Origin: Shewanella sp.
Lineage (GTDB): Bacteria > Pseudomonadota > Gammaproteobacteria > Enterobacterales > Shewanellaceae
Length of the DNA: 5,708 bases
Assembly: GCA_004195335.1 (NCBI GenBank)
Contig: SDWK01000742.1
Coordinates: 1 to 5,708, forward strand
Reading direction: 5' to 3'
Below, in pieces: positions 5,365 to 5,708 of this stretch. Within the stretch, counting starts at the first letter, position 1, and the number at the start of each line of letters is the position of its first letter. A program made the position numbers and the translations under genes. The notes below the pieces were generated by a model. That model was not told where the DNA came from, did not search any database, and worked only from the letters and a program-made list of their open reading frames with translations.

Positions 5365-5473
5365 TACGATTCTGCGGTATCAAACAAATAAGATTACCCA
5401 CTTAGTTGCGGGTCCTGCAGTTATCAAGTGCTCAGGATCGGAGAATCGGTGGCCACTTTATCGATTCTGATCA

Positions 5474-5516
5474 GCAGGCAGCATTGCTGTCTGCGCAAGC
5501 CATAAGTGACGGCTTG
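5474..5516. repeat. two adjacent hairpins
   Basis: GCAGGCAGC (5474-5482) pairs with GCTGTCTGC (5486-5494) over a three-base loop with one non-Watson-Crick position. Immediately after, CAAGCC (5496-5501) pairs with GGCTTG (5511-5516). The function is unknown. Confidence 0.45.
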
Positions 5517-5641
5517 GGCCGACAATAGCCACCCAGGCCATAAGATCGCTAGGAGGCTGACCGAGAATAGACAGACCTACTGCAAAATTCGCATTTCGGC
5601 CAGATTTTCCGCTCATTTTTGTCAAATAGAACCACTATTCA

Positions 5642-5708
5642 CAAGCTGCGTCCCTGCAGCTTGCCCTACGGGCAGCTATGGCTGTGTAAATCGGCTATCC
5701 TGCCGATT
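5642..5708. repeat. three consecutive hairpins at the window edge
   Basis: CAAGCTGC (5642-5649) pairs with GCAGCTTG (5656-5663). TGCCC (5662-5666) pairs with GGGCA (5670-5674). AATCGGC (5689-5695) pairs with GCCGATT (5702-5708). All are exact, with loops of six, three and six bases. The last arm ends on the final base of the window, so the structure may continue. Candidates are REP-like intergenic elements or the end of a mobile element. Confidence 0.5.

Larger units (their letters stand above)
5126..5708. other. 583-bp right-hand intergenic region, hairpin rich
   Basis: I see no gene on either strand, no tRNA-like fold and no CRISPR pattern. The region contains a 13-base direct repeat, a perfect 11-bp inverted repeat and a series of hairpins that become dense toward the window edge. 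A weak paired stretch also lies at 5619-5644. Coding sequence may resume beyond the window. Confidence 0.55.

Noticed and set aside
1..5708. tRNA, rRNA or CRISPR
   Set aside because: No cloverleaf-like fold, rRNA sequence or regularly spaced repeat was seen on either strand.

Overview
The window looks like chromosomal DNA of a gammaproteobacterium, most probably Pseudomonas or a close relative. This rests on remembered family resemblance of the haloacid dehalogenase, the ABM-domain protein, the ArsR-type regulator and the compact integrase, and on base composition that is near balanced by eye. No search was run, so the genus is an inference. About half of the window is coding. The rest is intergenic DNA rich in inverted repeats and gene remnants, which is typical of an accessory or eroding region.

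Layout. (1) Positions 2-715, plus strand: the 3' part of a DMT/EamA drug/metabolite transporter whose 5' end lies outside the window. (2) Positions 716-1195: no convincing gene, but a stem-loop after the transporter, one copy of a dispersed repeat (1015-1064) and a good sigma70-type promoter (1111-1139). (3) Positions 1196-1450: a small unrecognised one-helix membrane protein with an arginine-rich tail. It is followed by a 27-codon signal-peptide-like frame (1507-1590) that may be the stump of a secreted protein. (4) Positions 1720-2346, minus strand: a compact tyrosine recombinase consisting essentially of the catalytic domain. A divergent gene for a 105-residue putative zinc-ribbon protein lies at 2538-2855, and the 191-bp gap between them carries two inverted repeats. 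(5) Positions 2856-3291: no gene, a second copy of the dispersed repeat (2977-3025) and a possible coding remnant on the minus strand. (6) Positions 3292-4336, minus strand: an operon of an ABM-domain protein followed by a type II haloacid dehalogenase that carries an in-frame TAA at codon 40. (7) Positions 4430-5125, plus strand: a divergent ArsR-type winged-helix regulator, with a 20-bp interrupted palindrome just upstream of its start. (8) Positions 5126-5708: 583 bases without a gene, containing a perfect 11-bp inverted repeat and a dense run of hairpins up to the window edge.

How the parts relate. The ABM protein, dehalogenase and regulator form a divergent regulator/operon unit. The simplest reading is that the regulator controls the two enzymes through the palindrome. 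In this strain the dehalogenase step is probably lost, although every expected catalytic residue on both sides of the stop codon is intact. The recombinase and zinc-ribbon genes look like a small mobile module, and the two repeat copies lie in the same orientation on either side of it. No complete new system can be demonstrated. The best leads are the nonsense codon in an otherwise intact dehalogenase, the integrase/zinc-ribbon module and the hairpin-rich right edge.
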